A stretch of DNA of 64,000 bases, taken from Verrucomicrobiales bacterium (GTDB lineage Bacteria; Verrucomicrobiota; Verrucomicrobiia; Limisphaerales; J093). The translations under genes were made by a program, and so were the position numbers. Under the pieces are notes generated by a model. That model saw nothing but the letters and a program-made list of their open reading frames with translations. It was not told where the DNA came from and did no database searches. Positions 42,112-51,177 of this stretch are shown in pieces; within the stretch, counting starts at the first letter, position 1; every line of letters begins with the position of its first letter. The DNA is taken from assembly GCA_015075445.1 (NCBI GenBank), contig JABTUJ010000038.1:41218-105217 (forward strand), read 5' to 3'.

Positions 42112-43581
42112 ATGATGACGGACCCTGTCCCCATTCGCCTGTCCCTCCCCTCCCCTCGCCATTCGCCTGTGGACAGCCCCCCTGCCCCACGGCACCCTGC
42201 GGCCACCGTGATGGACACCGGCGCTGTTTCTCCACCTCGCGTTCTCATCGCCGACGACCAGGAGGATGTCCTGGGGGCGTTGCGCCTCCTCCTCAAGGGC
42301 GAAGGGTTCAAGGTCCAGACCGTCAACGCCCCGGCCCGCGCGCTCGAAGCCGTCCGGCAGACGGAGTTCGATGCCGCGCTCCTCGACCTCAACTACACCC
42401 GCGACACCACCTCGGGCCGCGAGGGCCTCGATCTCCTGGCCGCCCTGCAGGAGCTCGATCCGACGCTGCCGGTGGTGGTGATGACCGCGTGGGCCAACAT
42501 CGAACTCGCCGTCGAAGCCATGCGCCGCGGGGCGCGGGACTTCGTCCAGAAACCCTGGGACAACGCGCGTCTCCTGACCATCCTGCGCACCCAAACCGAG
42601 CTCGCCCGCGCCCTGCGCCGCGGCAACCGCCTGGAAGCCGAGAACCAGCTCCTCCGCCAGCGCGGCGCACCCGACCTCATCGCCGAATCTCCGGCCATGC
42701 GTGGCGTGATGGATTTGATCACGCGCCTGGGTCCCTCCGATGCCCACGTGCTGATCACCGGCGAGAACGGGACCGGCAAGGGCGTCGTGGCCCGCGCGCT
42801 GCACGCCGTCTCGAGCCGGGCCGCGCAAACCCTGGTGGTGGTGAACATGGGCGGGCTCTCCGAGGGCGTCTTCGAAAGCGAGCTGTTCGGTCACGTCAAA
42901 GGCGCCTTCACCGACGCGCGGGCCGATCGCGTCGGCCGGTTCGAACTGGCCGACCACGGCACCCTGTTCCTGGATGAGATCGCCAACCTGACCCTGAACC
43001 AGCAGGCCCGGCTGCTGCGCGTGCTCGAGACCGGCGAATTCGAGCGCGTGGGTTCCTCGCGCACCTTGCGGGCCGATGTGCGCCTCATCTCGGCCACCAA
43101 CGCCGACCTGCAGGCTGAGGTGGCCGCCGGCCGGTTCCGTCAGGACCTGCGGTTCCGCCTGAACACCGTCCAGATCCACCTGCCACCCCTGCGGGACCGA
43201 CGCGAGGACATCCCGGTGTTGGCCATGCACTTCCTGCGCCAGCAGGCCCAGCGCTACCGCAAGGCTCTGGGCGGTTTCGCCCCGGCCACCCTCGAACGGC
43301 TGCAACAGCACCCCTGGCCGGGCAACGTCCGTGAACTGGCCCACGCCGTCGAACGCGGGGTCCTGCTCGCACAGGGACCGCTGATCCAACCCGCCGACCT
43401 CGGCCTGCAAACCGCGGCCGAGACCGCCCCCCGCCTCGATGACATGAGCCTCGAAGAGGTCGAGTGCCACCTCATGCGGAGAACCCTCGCGCGCTTCAAC
43501 GGCAACGCCCGCCAGGCCGCCGAAGCCCTGGGCCTGAGCCGCAGCGCCTTCTACCGGCGCCTCGAAAAACATGGCCTCTGA
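42112..43581 (+). CDS. NtrC-type sigma-54-dependent response regulator
   Basis: About 489 residues. Receiver domain R-V-L-I-A-D-D-Q-E-D with phospho-acceptor Asp in A-L-L-D-L-N-Y (residue ~93) and a C-terminal K in V-Q-K-P-W. The AAA+ domain has Walker A G-E-N-G-T-G-K-G (~225), the sigma-54 contact loop K-G-A-F-T-D-A (~265, a known variant of GAFTGA), Walker B G-T-L-F-L-D-E-I and R-finger region R-F-R-Q-D-L-R-F-R-L. The end is a Fis-type HTH (G-N-A-R-Q-A-A-E-A-L-G-L-S-R-S-A-F-Y-R-R). Activates sigma-54 promoters. ATG at 42112 follows AGGGAG; 42211 would omit a Pro-rich extension. The kinase gene is 43 bases downstream. Confidence 0.9.
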   Translation: MMTDPVPIRLSLPSPRHSPVDSPPAPRHPAATVMDTGAVSPPRVLIADDQEDVLGALRLLLKGEGFKVQTVNAPARALEAVRQTEFDAALLDLNYTRDTTSGREGLDLLAALQELDPTLPVVVMTAWANIELAVEAMRRGARDFVQKPWDNARLLTILRTQTELARALRRGNRLEAENQLLRQRGAPDLIAESPAMRGVMDLITRLGPSDAHVLITGENGTGKGVVARALHAVSSRAAQTLVVVNMGGLSEGVFESELFGHVKGAFTDARADRVGRFELADHGTLFLDEIANLTLNQQARLLRVLETGEFERVGSSRTLRADVRLISATNADLQAEVAAGRFRQDLRFRLNTVQIHLPPLRDRREDIPVLAMHFLRQQAQRYRKALGGFAPATLERLQQHPWPGNVRELAHAVERGVLLAQGPLIQPADLGLQTAAETAPRLDDMSLEEVECHLMRRTLARFNGNARQAAEALGLSRSAFYRRLEKHGL

Positions 43582-43624
43582 CGGCCTCCTGACGTCGGCG
43601 CCTACGACCTGACGCCGCCACGCC

Positions 43625-44944
43625 ATGCTCGCGCGACTCCCTCACGGCTGGCAGGTGCTGGGGTTGGTGTTGGGCACGGCCCTGCCAGCAACAGTCACCG
43701 CGCTCCTGCTCACCTGGAGTGCACCGGCCCGCTTGTGGCTCCAGTGGACGCTCACCATCCTTCTCCTGCTCGCCCTCGTCGCCGGCACCCTGGCTCTGCG
43801 CGACCGCGTCCGGCGGCCTTTGCTGACCGTGTCGGGTCTCCTGGCCGCCCTGCGCGAAGGCGATTTCTCGATCCAGGCGCGCGGCGCCCGCCGGCGGGAT
43901 CCGCTGGGCGAGGTGCTGCTCGAGCTCAACGGGCTCATCGAATCGCTGCGGGCCCAACGGCTCGGTGCCCTCGAGGCGACCGCGCTGCTGCGGACCGTCA
44001 TGGGCGAGATTGACGTCGCGGTGTTTGCCTTTGACGACCAGCAGCGCCTGCGGTTGGCGAACCGGGCGGCGGAACGGCTGCTGGCGCAACCGATCGAGCG
44101 GGCCACGGGTCGAACCGCGGGCGAACTGGGTCTCGCCGACTGTCTCGTCGGTTTCGCGGCGCGCACCTTCCAGGCCAGCTTTCCGGGCGGGCTCGGTCGC
44201 TGGGGCATGCGCCGCACCACCTTCCGGCAGGGCGGCGTTTCCCATCATCTCCTCGTGCTGGCCGATCTCAGCCAGGCCTTGCGCGACGAGGAACGACAGG
44301 CCTGGCAGCGGCTGATCCGGGTCCTGGGACACGAGCTCAACAACTCGCTGGCGCCCATCAAGTCCATCGCCGGCAGCCTGGCGAACCTGTTGGCGCGTGA
44401 CCCGCTCCCCGAAGACTGGCGCGACGATGTCCAAGGCGGCCTGGCCATCGTGGGGTCACGCGCCGACGCCCTGACGCGCTTCCTGCAGTCCTACTCGAAG
44501 CTGGCCCGGCTGCCGGCCCCGAAGCTTGCGCCGGTCGACATCGGTCCCCTGCTCCAGCGGGTGGCGCAGCTCGAGCGCCGACGCGAGGTGACCGTGGTGG
44601 AAGGCCCGCCTTTGCGCGTCCCAGCCGACGCCGCCCAACTCGAGCAACTCCTGATCAATCTGCTGTGCAACGCGACCGACGCCGTGCTGGAGACCGGCGG
44701 CCAGGTGCGGCTGACCTGGACGAAGCTCCCCAGCGCCGTCGAGGTCCGGATCGAGGACGAAGGCCCGGGGCTGGGGACGACCACCAACTTGTTTGTGCCA
44801 TTCTTCACGACCAAGCCGGGCGGGTCGGGGATCGGGTTGGCGTTGAGCCGGCAAATTGCGGAGGCGCATGGCGGCAGCCTGCAGCTTGAGAACCGCCCGG
44901 ATCGCTCCGGCTGCATCGCCCGCTTGCGTCTGCCCCTGAGCTGA
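43625..44944 (+). CDS. NtrY-like sensor histidine kinase
   Basis: A 439-residue membrane kinase. Two N-terminal transmembrane helices (about 10-30 and 38-58), a HAMP-like linker, a PAS-like segment (A-F-D-D-Q-Q-R-L-R-L-A-N-R-A-A-E-R-L-L, ~138), H-box L-G-H-E-L-N-N-S-L-A-P-I-K-S (~238), N-box L-I-N-L-L-C-N-A-T-D-A (~345) and G-boxes D-E-G-P-G-L and G-G-S-G-I-G-L-A-L-S-R. The H-E-L-N-N form is typical of NtrY-like kinases. Almost no periplasmic sensor domain is present, so the signal is likely cytoplasmic or membrane-borne. Partner of the NtrC-like regulator immediately upstream. Confidence 0.9.
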   Translation: MLARLPHGWQVLGLVLGTALPATVTALLLTWSAPARLWLQWTLTILLLLALVAGTLALRDRVRRPLLTVSGLLAALREGDFSIQARGARRRDPLGEVLLELNGLIESLRAQRLGALEATALLRTVMGEIDVAVFAFDDQQRLRLANRAAERLLAQPIERATGRTAGELGLADCLVGFAARTFQASFPGGLGRWGMRRTTFRQGGVSHHLLVLADLSQALRDEERQAWQRLIRVLGHELNNSLAPIKSIAGSLANLLARDPLPEDWRDDVQGGLAIVGSRADALTRFLQSYSKLARLPAPKLAPVDIGPLLQRVAQLERRREVTVVEGPPLRVPADAAQLEQLLINLLCNATDAVLETGGQVRLTWTKLPSAVEVRIEDEGPGLGTTTNLFVPFFTTKPGGSGIGLALSRQIAEAHGGSLQLENRPDRSGCIARLRLPLS

Positions 44945-45032
44945 AGGTGGCAAGGATGCCTTGAGGTGGTCAGCGTTTCGTGGTTCCCTTGAGCCGCAAG
45001 CAGCACTACTCAAGAAACCCGAATTGAACGTT

Positions 45033-45935
45033 ATGAAATCGTCTCGTGCCCTTCCCCGCCTCGCCCTGGTGGTTCTCGGGGCCCTCAGCACGTTCGGCCC
45101 GCTCGCCGCGAGTGAGGCCCAGACCAGCCCCAAGCCGTTGCCGACCCTGCCGCCCGCCGCGATCGAGAAGATCGAGGCGGCGCTGCCCGCGCAGGCCACC
45201 GTCACGCCCCGGCAAGCCCGGCGCGTACTGATCTTCTGGCGCTGCGAGGGCTTTGTGCACGGGGATGGCATTGCGGCGGCCAACCATGCGCTGGCAACGA
45301 TGGGCCGCAAGACCGGGGCCTTCACGGCCGACGCAAGCGCGGACTACGCGGTGTTCGAGCCGGCCAACCTGGCTCGCTACGATGTGCTGGTGCTCAACAA
45401 CACCACGCAGCTCAAGCTGCCAGACGCCGCGAAGAAACAGGCGCTGCTGGACTTTGTGCGGCAGGGCAAGGGCCTCGTCGGGATCCACGCCGCGACGGAC
45501 TCGTTCTATGACTGGCCCGAGGCGGCGGCCTTGCTGGGGGGACTGTTTGACGGTCACCCGTGGGGCGGCGGCGGCACGTGGGCCTTCAAGATCGACGAGC
45601 CCGATCATCCCTTGAACCGGGTGTGGAAGGGCAAAGGCTTCAAGCTCCAGGACGAGATCTACCAGTTCAAGGCGCCTTACAAGCGGGCCGATCGACGCGT
45701 GCTGCTGAGCCTGGACCTCTCCGACCCGGCCACGGGCGCCGTGAAGGACGGGGTGAAACGCAGCGACGGGGATTTCGCCGTCGCTTGGATCCAGACCCAT
45801 GGCCAGGGGCGGGTGTTCTACTGCAGTCTCGGCCATGCCGCGAATGTGTTCCAGGACGCGGCGGTGCTCCGGTTCTACCTGGACGGTCTGCAATATGCCG
45901 CCGGCGATCTCGAAGCCGACGCACGACCTCGCTGA
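45033..45935 (+). CDS. ThuA domain protein
   Basis: A 300-residue protein with a signal peptide (residues ~7-28, ending A-S-E-A-Q) and a ThuA-like glutamine-amidotransferase-fold domain: V-L-I-F-W-R-C-E-G-F-V-H (~65), F-E-P-A-N-L-A-R-Y-D-V-L-V-L-N-N-T (~110), G-L-V-G-I-H-A-A-T-D-S-F-Y-D-W (~148) and G-Q-G-R-V-F-Y-C-S-L-G-H. ThuA-like proteins are abundant in Planctomycetota/Verrucomicrobiota and are linked to trehalose/sugar metabolism, but activity here is unproven. It follows the kinase gene by about 90 bases. Confidence 0.88.
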   Translation: MKSSRALPRLALVVLGALSTFGPLAASEAQTSPKPLPTLPPAAIEKIEAALPAQATVTPRQARRVLIFWRCEGFVHGDGIAAANHALATMGRKTGAFTADASADYAVFEPANLARYDVLVLNNTTQLKLPDAAKKQALLDFVRQGKGLVGIHAATDSFYDWPEAAALLGGLFDGHPWGGGGTWAFKIDEPDHPLNRVWKGKGFKLQDEIYQFKAPYKRADRRVLLSLDLSDPATGAVKDGVKRSDGDFAVAWIQTHGQGRVFYCSLGHAANVFQDAAVLRFYLDGLQYAAGDLEADARPR

Positions 45936-45966
45936 GGTGGCCGGTCGGCAAATCCAAGAGGTCATC

Positions 45967-46200
45967 GTGACGACTCCCCCCGCATCGGTTTCTGCCGCCC
46001 CAGCCCGCCGGCCGCCTTCGAGGCTGGACCGGTGGCTGGCCGCGGTCTGCGCCCAGTGTCCCGTCTGCCGACGCGCGCGAAAACGTGGGGCGGGCCTCGC
46101 GTTCCGCGTCGTGCAGGTCGCGGAGCGCCGGTTCTGCCCCTTTTGCCGCGCCTTTGAGCGGGTCCATGGCGTGCCGGCCCACGGCGGGCGTTCGGGTTGA
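45967..46200 (+). CDS. small protein with paired C-x-x-C motifs
   Basis: A 77-residue basic protein with a GTG start at 45967 preceded by AAGAGG. The N-terminal ~30 residues are Ala/Pro/Arg-rich; then C-A-Q-C-P-V-C-R-R-A-R, G-L-A-F-R-V-V-Q-V-A-E, and C-P-F-C-R-A-F-E-R-V-H-G. The two C-x-x-C pairs about 22 residues apart suggest a small zinc ribbon. No hydrophobic helix. Similar short proteins (C-P-V-C-R-R-A-R...C-P-F-C-R-A) are, from memory, common in Verrucomicrobiota, with no known function. It lies 31 bases after the ThuA gene and may share its transcript. Confidence 0.6.
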   Translation: MTTPPASVSAAPARRPPSRLDRWLAAVCAQCPVCRRARKRGAGLAFRVVQVAERRFCPFCRAFERVHGVPAHGGRSG

Positions 46201-46204
46201 GGCT

Positions 46205-48565
46205 TCAGGCCAGGGCTTGAGCGGCCGCTGGACGGCCAGCGCCCTCGAGCACGTGCCGTAGCTCGCGCTGCAGTTCCTCCCCCGGGAACGGCTTGGTGAG
46301 GACGGCGGACAGGGCGAAGCCCTCGAGGTCGTCGGCGCCCGGGCGGTCCGGGAGCCCCGTCATGCCGAGGACGGGTAGACCGGGGTTCAGCTCGCGCAGG
46401 GCCTGGACGAGCGCCGGGCCGTTCATCACGGGCATCATGAGATCCGTGAGGACGGCGCGGACGGCGGCGGATTGGCGCGTGAAGGCGGTCAGGGCTTCGG
46501 CCCCGTGGCTGGCGGTGAGCACCTGGTAGCCCTGCCCTTCGAGGGTGCGCCGCAGGCTCTCGCGCACCGCGACCTCATCGTCCACGACGAGGATCAACTC
46601 GCCGTGGCCCCGCGGCGCCGGGTGGGAGGCCGCGGCCGCCGACGCAGCCGGGGCGTGGGGAGAAGCCGGGAAGTACAGCTCGAAGGAAGTGCCTTGTCGC
46701 AGGCGGCTGGTCACCCGGACATAGCCGCCGTGGCCGCGCACGATGCCGAGCACGGTGGCCAGGCCGAGGCCGGTGCCTTGGCCATTCTCTTTGGTGGTGA
46801 AGAAGGGGTCGAAGATGTGGTCGAGGTGTTCGGGCGGGATGCCCTCGCCGGTGTCGGCGACGGTCACGCAGACGTAGTCGCCGGGCTGAGCTCCCGGCGT
46901 GAGGGTAGCTGCGGCTTCGTCCAGCGTCACGTTGCGGGCGGCGAGGGTGAGGGTGCCGCCGTCGGGCATGGCGTCGCGCGCGTTGATGCAGAGGTTCAGC
47001 AGGCACTGGTGAACCTGGGTCGAGTCGCCCAGCACCGGCCATACGTCGCCCGGGGCCACGAGGGTCGGACGAATATCGCGGGGGAAGGTTTCGCGCACGA
47101 TCGTCTCGAGCTCGCGCAGGAGGTGGTGCACGGGCAGGGGGACGCGGGCCCCCGGGTGTCCGCGCGCGAAGGTGAGCAGTTGCCGGATGATGTCGGCGCC
47201 GCGCTGGGCACAGCTCTCGATGGTGCCGAGCATGGCGCGGTTCTCCGCCGGGAGAGCGGATTCACGCAGCAGCGAGGCGGTCATGAGGATGGGGGCGAGG
47301 ATGTTGTTCAGGTCGTGGGCGATGCCGCTGGCGAGGGCGCCGAGGGCTTCGAGGCGCTGGGCCCGGAGGAACTGGCTCTCGAGCTGTTTGCGCTCGGTGG
47401 TGTCCTCTTTGACGGCGACGAAATGGGTGATGGCGCCGGTGCTGTCGTAGATCGGGCTGATCGAGGCGGTCTCCCAGAAGAGCGTGCCGTCTTTGCGGCG
47501 GTTGTGGAACTCGCCGTGCCACTCCTCCCCACGGGTGATGGCGGCCCAGAGGCGCCGGTAGACCTCGGGCGGGGCTTCGCCGGACTTGAGCAGCCGCGGA
47601 TTGCGCCCGAGGACTTCGTCGAGCCGGTACCCCGTGATCTGGGTGAACTTCGGGTTGACGAACTCGATGTTGCCGTCGCGGTCGGTGATGATGATGGAGG
47701 CCGGGGACTGCTCGACCGCCCGGGCCAGCTTGCGCAATTGGTCCTCCGTCCGCTTGCGGTCGGTCACATCCCAGAAGATCCCCTGCACACCCACCACGTC
47801 CCCGGCGGCATCCCGCAGCGGCGTCTTGACCACGTGCATGAAGCGAGGGTCCTGACCCGGCCGATGATGGTCTTCGACGAGGTCGAGCGACTGTCCCGTG
47901 GTGAGGACATGGCGGTCATCCTGGCGGTACTTGGCCGCGAGGTCAGGCGGAAAGAGGTCGAAGTCGGTCTGGCCCACGAGTTCCTCGAGGCTCTTGCCCA
48001 CGCTTTGACAGAAGCGCTGGTTGGCGAAGGTGAACCGGCCGTCGATGTCTTTGCGGAAGATGGCCTGGGGCAGATGCTCGACCAGGGAATGATACAAGGC
48101 CTGGCTGACGCGCCACATCCGGGTGCGCTCCTCGACCATGCGTTCGAGGTTGGTCTGGTAGTCTCGGTTGGCAGCTTCGAGGCGCCGCTTCTCCTCGCGC
48201 CATTCCCGCGCCTGCGCGGCGCGCCCCACGGCCTGCACGATCAAGTCTCGGGAGAACGGTTTGACCAGGTAGTCGTAAGCCCCCGCGCGTACGGCTGCGG
48301 CCGCCGTGTCCACGGTCGGCTCCCCGGTCATCAGCAGCACGAACGTGTCCGGGCACTCCCGCCGAACCCACTGCAACAGCTCGACACCGGAAGTGGGTGG
48401 CATCACGAGGTCCGTGACCACGATATCGAAAGCCTGGGCCTGGAGCCGCCCCTGGGCCTCCGCCGCGTCGGCGACCGCTTCGACCTGATGGCCGGCCTCG
48501 CGCAGGAACCGGGTCAGGGTCCGCCGGATGTTCTCCTCGTCATCGGTGATCAGCACGCTGGCCAT
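46205..48565 (-). CDS. hybrid sensor histidine kinase (REC-PAS-PAS-HK-REC)
   Basis: A 786-residue soluble signalling protein with no transmembrane helix. Order: receiver (S-V-L-I-T-D-D-E-E-N, acceptor in V-V-T-D-L-V-M-P, residues 1-120), coiled coil (~125-150), PAS 1 (Y-H-S-L-V-E-H-L-P-Q-A-I-F-R, ~160-270), PAS 2 (A-V-E-Q-S-P-A-S-I-I-I-T-D, ~285-395), H-box G-I-A-H-D-L-N-N-I-L-A-P (~415), N-box C-L-N-A-type L-L-N-L-C-I-N-A-R-D-A (~525), G-box G-T-G-L-G-L-A-T-V, and a C-terminal receiver (D-L-M-M-P). Signal unknown. Convergent with the small C-x-x-C gene. Confidence 0.9.
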   Translation of the reverse strand: MASVLITDDEENIRRTLTRFLREAGHQVEAVADAAEAQGRLQAQAFDIVVTDLVMPPTSGVELLQWVRRECPDTFVLLMTGEPTVDTAAAAVRAGAYDYLVKPFSRDLIVQAVGRAAQAREWREEKRRLEAANRDYQTNLERMVEERTRMWRVSQALYHSLVEHLPQAIFRKDIDGRFTFANQRFCQSVGKSLEELVGQTDFDLFPPDLAAKYRQDDRHVLTTGQSLDLVEDHHRPGQDPRFMHVVKTPLRDAAGDVVGVQGIFWDVTDRKRTEDQLRKLARAVEQSPASIIITDRDGNIEFVNPKFTQITGYRLDEVLGRNPRLLKSGEAPPEVYRRLWAAITRGEEWHGEFHNRRKDGTLFWETASISPIYDSTGAITHFVAVKEDTTERKQLESQFLRAQRLEALGALASGIAHDLNNILAPILMTASLLRESALPAENRAMLGTIESCAQRGADIIRQLLTFARGHPGARVPLPVHHLLRELETIVRETFPRDIRPTLVAPGDVWPVLGDSTQVHQCLLNLCINARDAMPDGGTLTLAARNVTLDEAAATLTPGAQPGDYVCVTVADTGEGIPPEHLDHIFDPFFTTKENGQGTGLGLATVLGIVRGHGGYVRVTSRLRQGTSFELYFPASPHAPAASAAAASHPAPRGHGELILVVDDEVAVRESLRRTLEGQGYQVLTASHGAEALTAFTRQSAAVRAVLTDLMMPVMNGPALVQALRELNPGLPVLGMTGLPDRPGADDLEGFALSAVLTKPFPGEELQRELRHVLEGAGRPAAAQALA

Positions 48566-48818
48566 GGCTTTGATGCTCCTTTGGTTCCCTGCTCAGTTGT
48601 CCCCGCACACCCTTCTCCTGGGAAGCATCTTCAACGCGGCGATGCACGCCGGACAGTCAGGGGATCCCCGCATTCGGATAGGGTTGCGGGCGGAAGTCGT
48701 CTGTCGGTGATTTCACCGGCACGGGCTGGGAAGGCACGGCAGGCACCCCATGGGAGGGCCCCCTGCCCAGCTTCGGGCGGTCCGTGCTCCGCGGTGCCGT
48801 TCTCCCCAAGGTCCCGCG

Positions 48819-49451
48819 CTATTCCACCAAGCGGTGTTTGAGGGCGTACCGGGCGATTTCGACGCCGGTGCGCAAGCCGGTTTTCTCGGTGATCCGGGTC
48901 CGATACGTGGCCACGGTTTTCTCGCTCAGGGCCAGGTCCCGGGCGATCTCCTTCATGGTCTTGCCGAGAGCAATGAGGCGCAGCACCTGCAGCTCGCGGC
49001 TCGACAGGGTTTCGTGCAGCGCGGCCGGCGCCGTTGACCCCAGGTCCGTGGCGAGGCGCTCGGCGAGTTCCGCGCTCACGTACTTGCCGCCCGCCAGCAC
49101 CCGTTGCACCGCCGTGATGAGCTGGCCGGCCTTGGCCTGTTTGGTGAGGTAACCCGCCGCGCCGAGTTTGAAGGCCCGCACCGCGAACTGTTCCTCCGGA
49201 TGGGCCGTCAGCACCAAGACCGGGGTCTTGGGCTGGAGCCGGCGGCTCTCCTCAAGCACCTCCAGCCCGCTCCGACCGGGCAGTTCAACGTCCAACATCA
49301 CCAGTTGCCACTCCTCGCGGATCAGCCGGTCGATGGCCGTGTTGGCGTCCGGCGCCTCGACGATCGTCAGTTCGGGGAGATGAGCGGCCAGCAAGTGCCG
49401 CAACCCGCGCCGGACGAGTTCGTGGTCCTCGACGATCAGCACGCGGAGCAT
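48819..49451 (-). CDS. LuxR/NarL-type response regulator
   Basis: A 210-residue regulator. Receiver: R-V-L-I-V-E-D-H-E-L-V-R-R-G-L, acceptor in L-V-M-L-D-V-E-L-P-G-R-S-G (~residue 56), and K in Y-L-T-K-Q. C-terminal LuxR HTH: L-S-S-R-E-L-Q-V-L-R-L-I-A-L-G-K-T, then I-A-R-D-L-A-L-S-E-K-T-V-A-T-Y (~165-185). No cognate kinase adjoins it directly; the hybrid kinase just downstream on the same strand is a candidate partner. Start ATG 49451; an in-frame upstream ATG at 49481 adds 10 residues. Confidence 0.9.
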   Translation of the reverse strand: MLRVLIVEDHELVRRGLRHLLAAHLPELTIVEAPDANTAIDRLIREEWQLVMLDVELPGRSGLEVLEESRRLQPKTPVLVLTAHPEEQFAVRAFKLGAAGYLTKQAKAGQLITAVQRVLAGGKYVSAELAERLATDLGSTAPAALHETLSSRELQVLRLIALGKTMKEIARDLALSEKTVATYRTRITEKTGLRTGVEIARYALKHRLVE

Positions 49452-49503
49452 AGGCCGGGAGTTGGGGTTGGGCGGAGACAAGACAGAGTGGGGGGTGGCG
49501 CCG

Positions 49504-51141
49504 CTACATGGGCGGGCCGGTTTCGGTGTTCAGACCCGGCTCTCCGGGCGCCTGGGCTGGCTCCGGCCGCATATCACCGCCCAGGTAGTTGCTGATGCGC
49601 CAGGCGTGGTAGCCGAGGCGGTCCAGCCAACGCATGGCATCGAGCAGGGCCAGTGTCTGCGCGGGCCCGGAAGCGCCGCCCGCCGTCTGCTGGAGCAGGA
49701 GCGGGCGCTCCTGTCGCCGGAAATCCGCCAGGCGGAGCGCTCGCTGCTCAATCTGCGCCATCCAGTCGGGGGGGCCGACGCCGCGCAGGCCAGCCTCGCC
49801 TTGTTGCAGCACCGCCTGGGCCAGCGCCACCGCGGGCCGCAGCTTCGGACCGTCGAGCACGCGCCGCACACTCGCCGGGGGCGTGAGATGGGTCTGGAGG
49901 CGGGTGAGATGATCGAGGGCATGCATCTGGGCGACCCGCACCTGGGACAGGGGCTCGTCATCGGCGAGCGCCGGGATTTGGGGGAAGAACTCCTGAAGCC
50001 GGTCCAGAGCGAGGCGAAGTTCAGTCTCCCGCGATGCCCGGTCGTCGCCGGCCCGGGGTTCGATCCCCGCACGGAGGGCCTGGAACATGGCGGCGGCGGT
50101 CTCGCCCATCGCCCGGCGTGTGGCTTCGAGGGCGACGGCCGGCGTCTGCAGCACGGTGCGATCCAGGTGCCGTGTCAAGGCCGGGCCCCGATCGGGCAGA
50201 AGCCTTTCCAGGAAACGCGCAAACGGATGGACCAGCGGGAGGAAGATGGCCACGCCCACCGCGATGAAGACCGTGTGGAACGCCGCCAGGCTGACCGCGC
50301 CGGGTTCCAGTCCCCCCCGCTCCTGGGCCCAGGCAATCCCGGCGAGAAACACCGGGAGCAGGCCGACCGCAATCAGGCCGGTGGCGAGGTTGAACAACAC
50401 GTGGGCCAGGGCCGTCCGGCGGGCCGGGACGTTGCCGCCGATCGCCGCCAGCGCACCGGTGACGGTGGTGCCGATCGCCGCGCCGATCACCAGCGACGCG
50501 GCCTGCTCGAAGTTAATGGTGCTGGTGTGCAGGGCTGTCAGCGTGGTCGCCACGGCCGCGCTCGAGGATTGCATCAGGACGGTCATCACGATGCCGAGGC
50601 CCATCGCGAGGAGGTGACCGAGAAAACCCCCGCCGGGCAGGCCGGCCAGATCGAACACCCCGGCCAACCCCCGCATGGCGGTCTGGAGCGTTTCGATGCC
50701 GAGGAAGATCAAGCCAAAGCCCGCCAGCGCCAACCCGAGCGCACGGGCACGGCCTCGCCCCAGCAGCTTGAGGAAGGCCCCGATCCCCACGAGCGGCAAC
50801 GCATACAAGCCCAGGCTCACCTTCAGCCCGAGGACCGACACCAACCAGCCCGTGCCGGTCGTTCCGAGGCTCGCGCCGAAGACCACGCCGATGGCCTGCG
50901 GAAAGGTCAGCAGCCCGGCGCTCACGAACCCGATCACGGTCACCGTGGTGGCGCTGGAGGATTGCACCATCGTGGTCACCAGGGCGCCCGAGGCAAAGGC
51001 CTTGAGGGGCGTGCCGGTGAAGCGGACCAGAGCCGCGCGGAGGGCGTCGCCAGCAAACGCCTTCAGACCGTCGGTCAACAACACCATCCCGAGCAGGAAC
51101 AGACCGAGTCCGCCCGCGAGTTGGAAGAACGTAGTCGTCAT
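49504..51141 (-). CDS. Na/Pi cotransporter family protein
   Basis: A 545-residue membrane protein of the NptA/PNaS family. Two inverted repeats each carry the Q-S-S-S motif: M-V-Q-S-S-S-A-T-T-V-T (residues ~60) and L-M-Q-S-S-S-A-A-V-A-T (~190). Hydrophobic helices fill residues 1-310; the C-terminal ~230 residues are a helical, PhoU-like domain (A-R-R-A-M-G-E-T-A-A-A-M-F-Q-A-L). Imports phosphate using sodium. ATG at 51141 chosen; an upstream ATG at 51156 adds M-H-S-G-A. Confidence 0.9.
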   Translation of the reverse strand: MTTTFFQLAGGLGLFLLGMVLLTDGLKAFAGDALRAALVRFTGTPLKAFASGALVTTMVQSSSATTVTVIGFVSAGLLTFPQAIGVVFGASLGTTGTGWLVSVLGLKVSLGLYALPLVGIGAFLKLLGRGRARALGLALAGFGLIFLGIETLQTAMRGLAGVFDLAGLPGGGFLGHLLAMGLGIVMTVLMQSSSAAVATTLTALHTSTINFEQAASLVIGAAIGTTVTGALAAIGGNVPARRTALAHVLFNLATGLIAVGLLPVFLAGIAWAQERGGLEPGAVSLAAFHTVFIAVGVAIFLPLVHPFARFLERLLPDRGPALTRHLDRTVLQTPAVALEATRRAMGETAAAMFQALRAGIEPRAGDDRASRETELRLALDRLQEFFPQIPALADDEPLSQVRVAQMHALDHLTRLQTHLTPPASVRRVLDGPKLRPAVALAQAVLQQGEAGLRGVGPPDWMAQIEQRALRLADFRRQERPLLLQQTAGGASGPAQTLALLDAMRWLDRLGYHAWRISNYLGGDMRPEPAQAPGEPGLNTETGPPM

Positions 51142-51177
51142 GGCCCCCGAATGCACCGCGGACGCCCCTGCCCCACT

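Noticed and set aside
38871..42392. Long open frame (about 1170 codons) antisense to the PA14/LamG gene
   Set aside because: Val/Gly/Arg-rich composition, no signal or domain; the plus strand shows a signal peptide and recognised modules.
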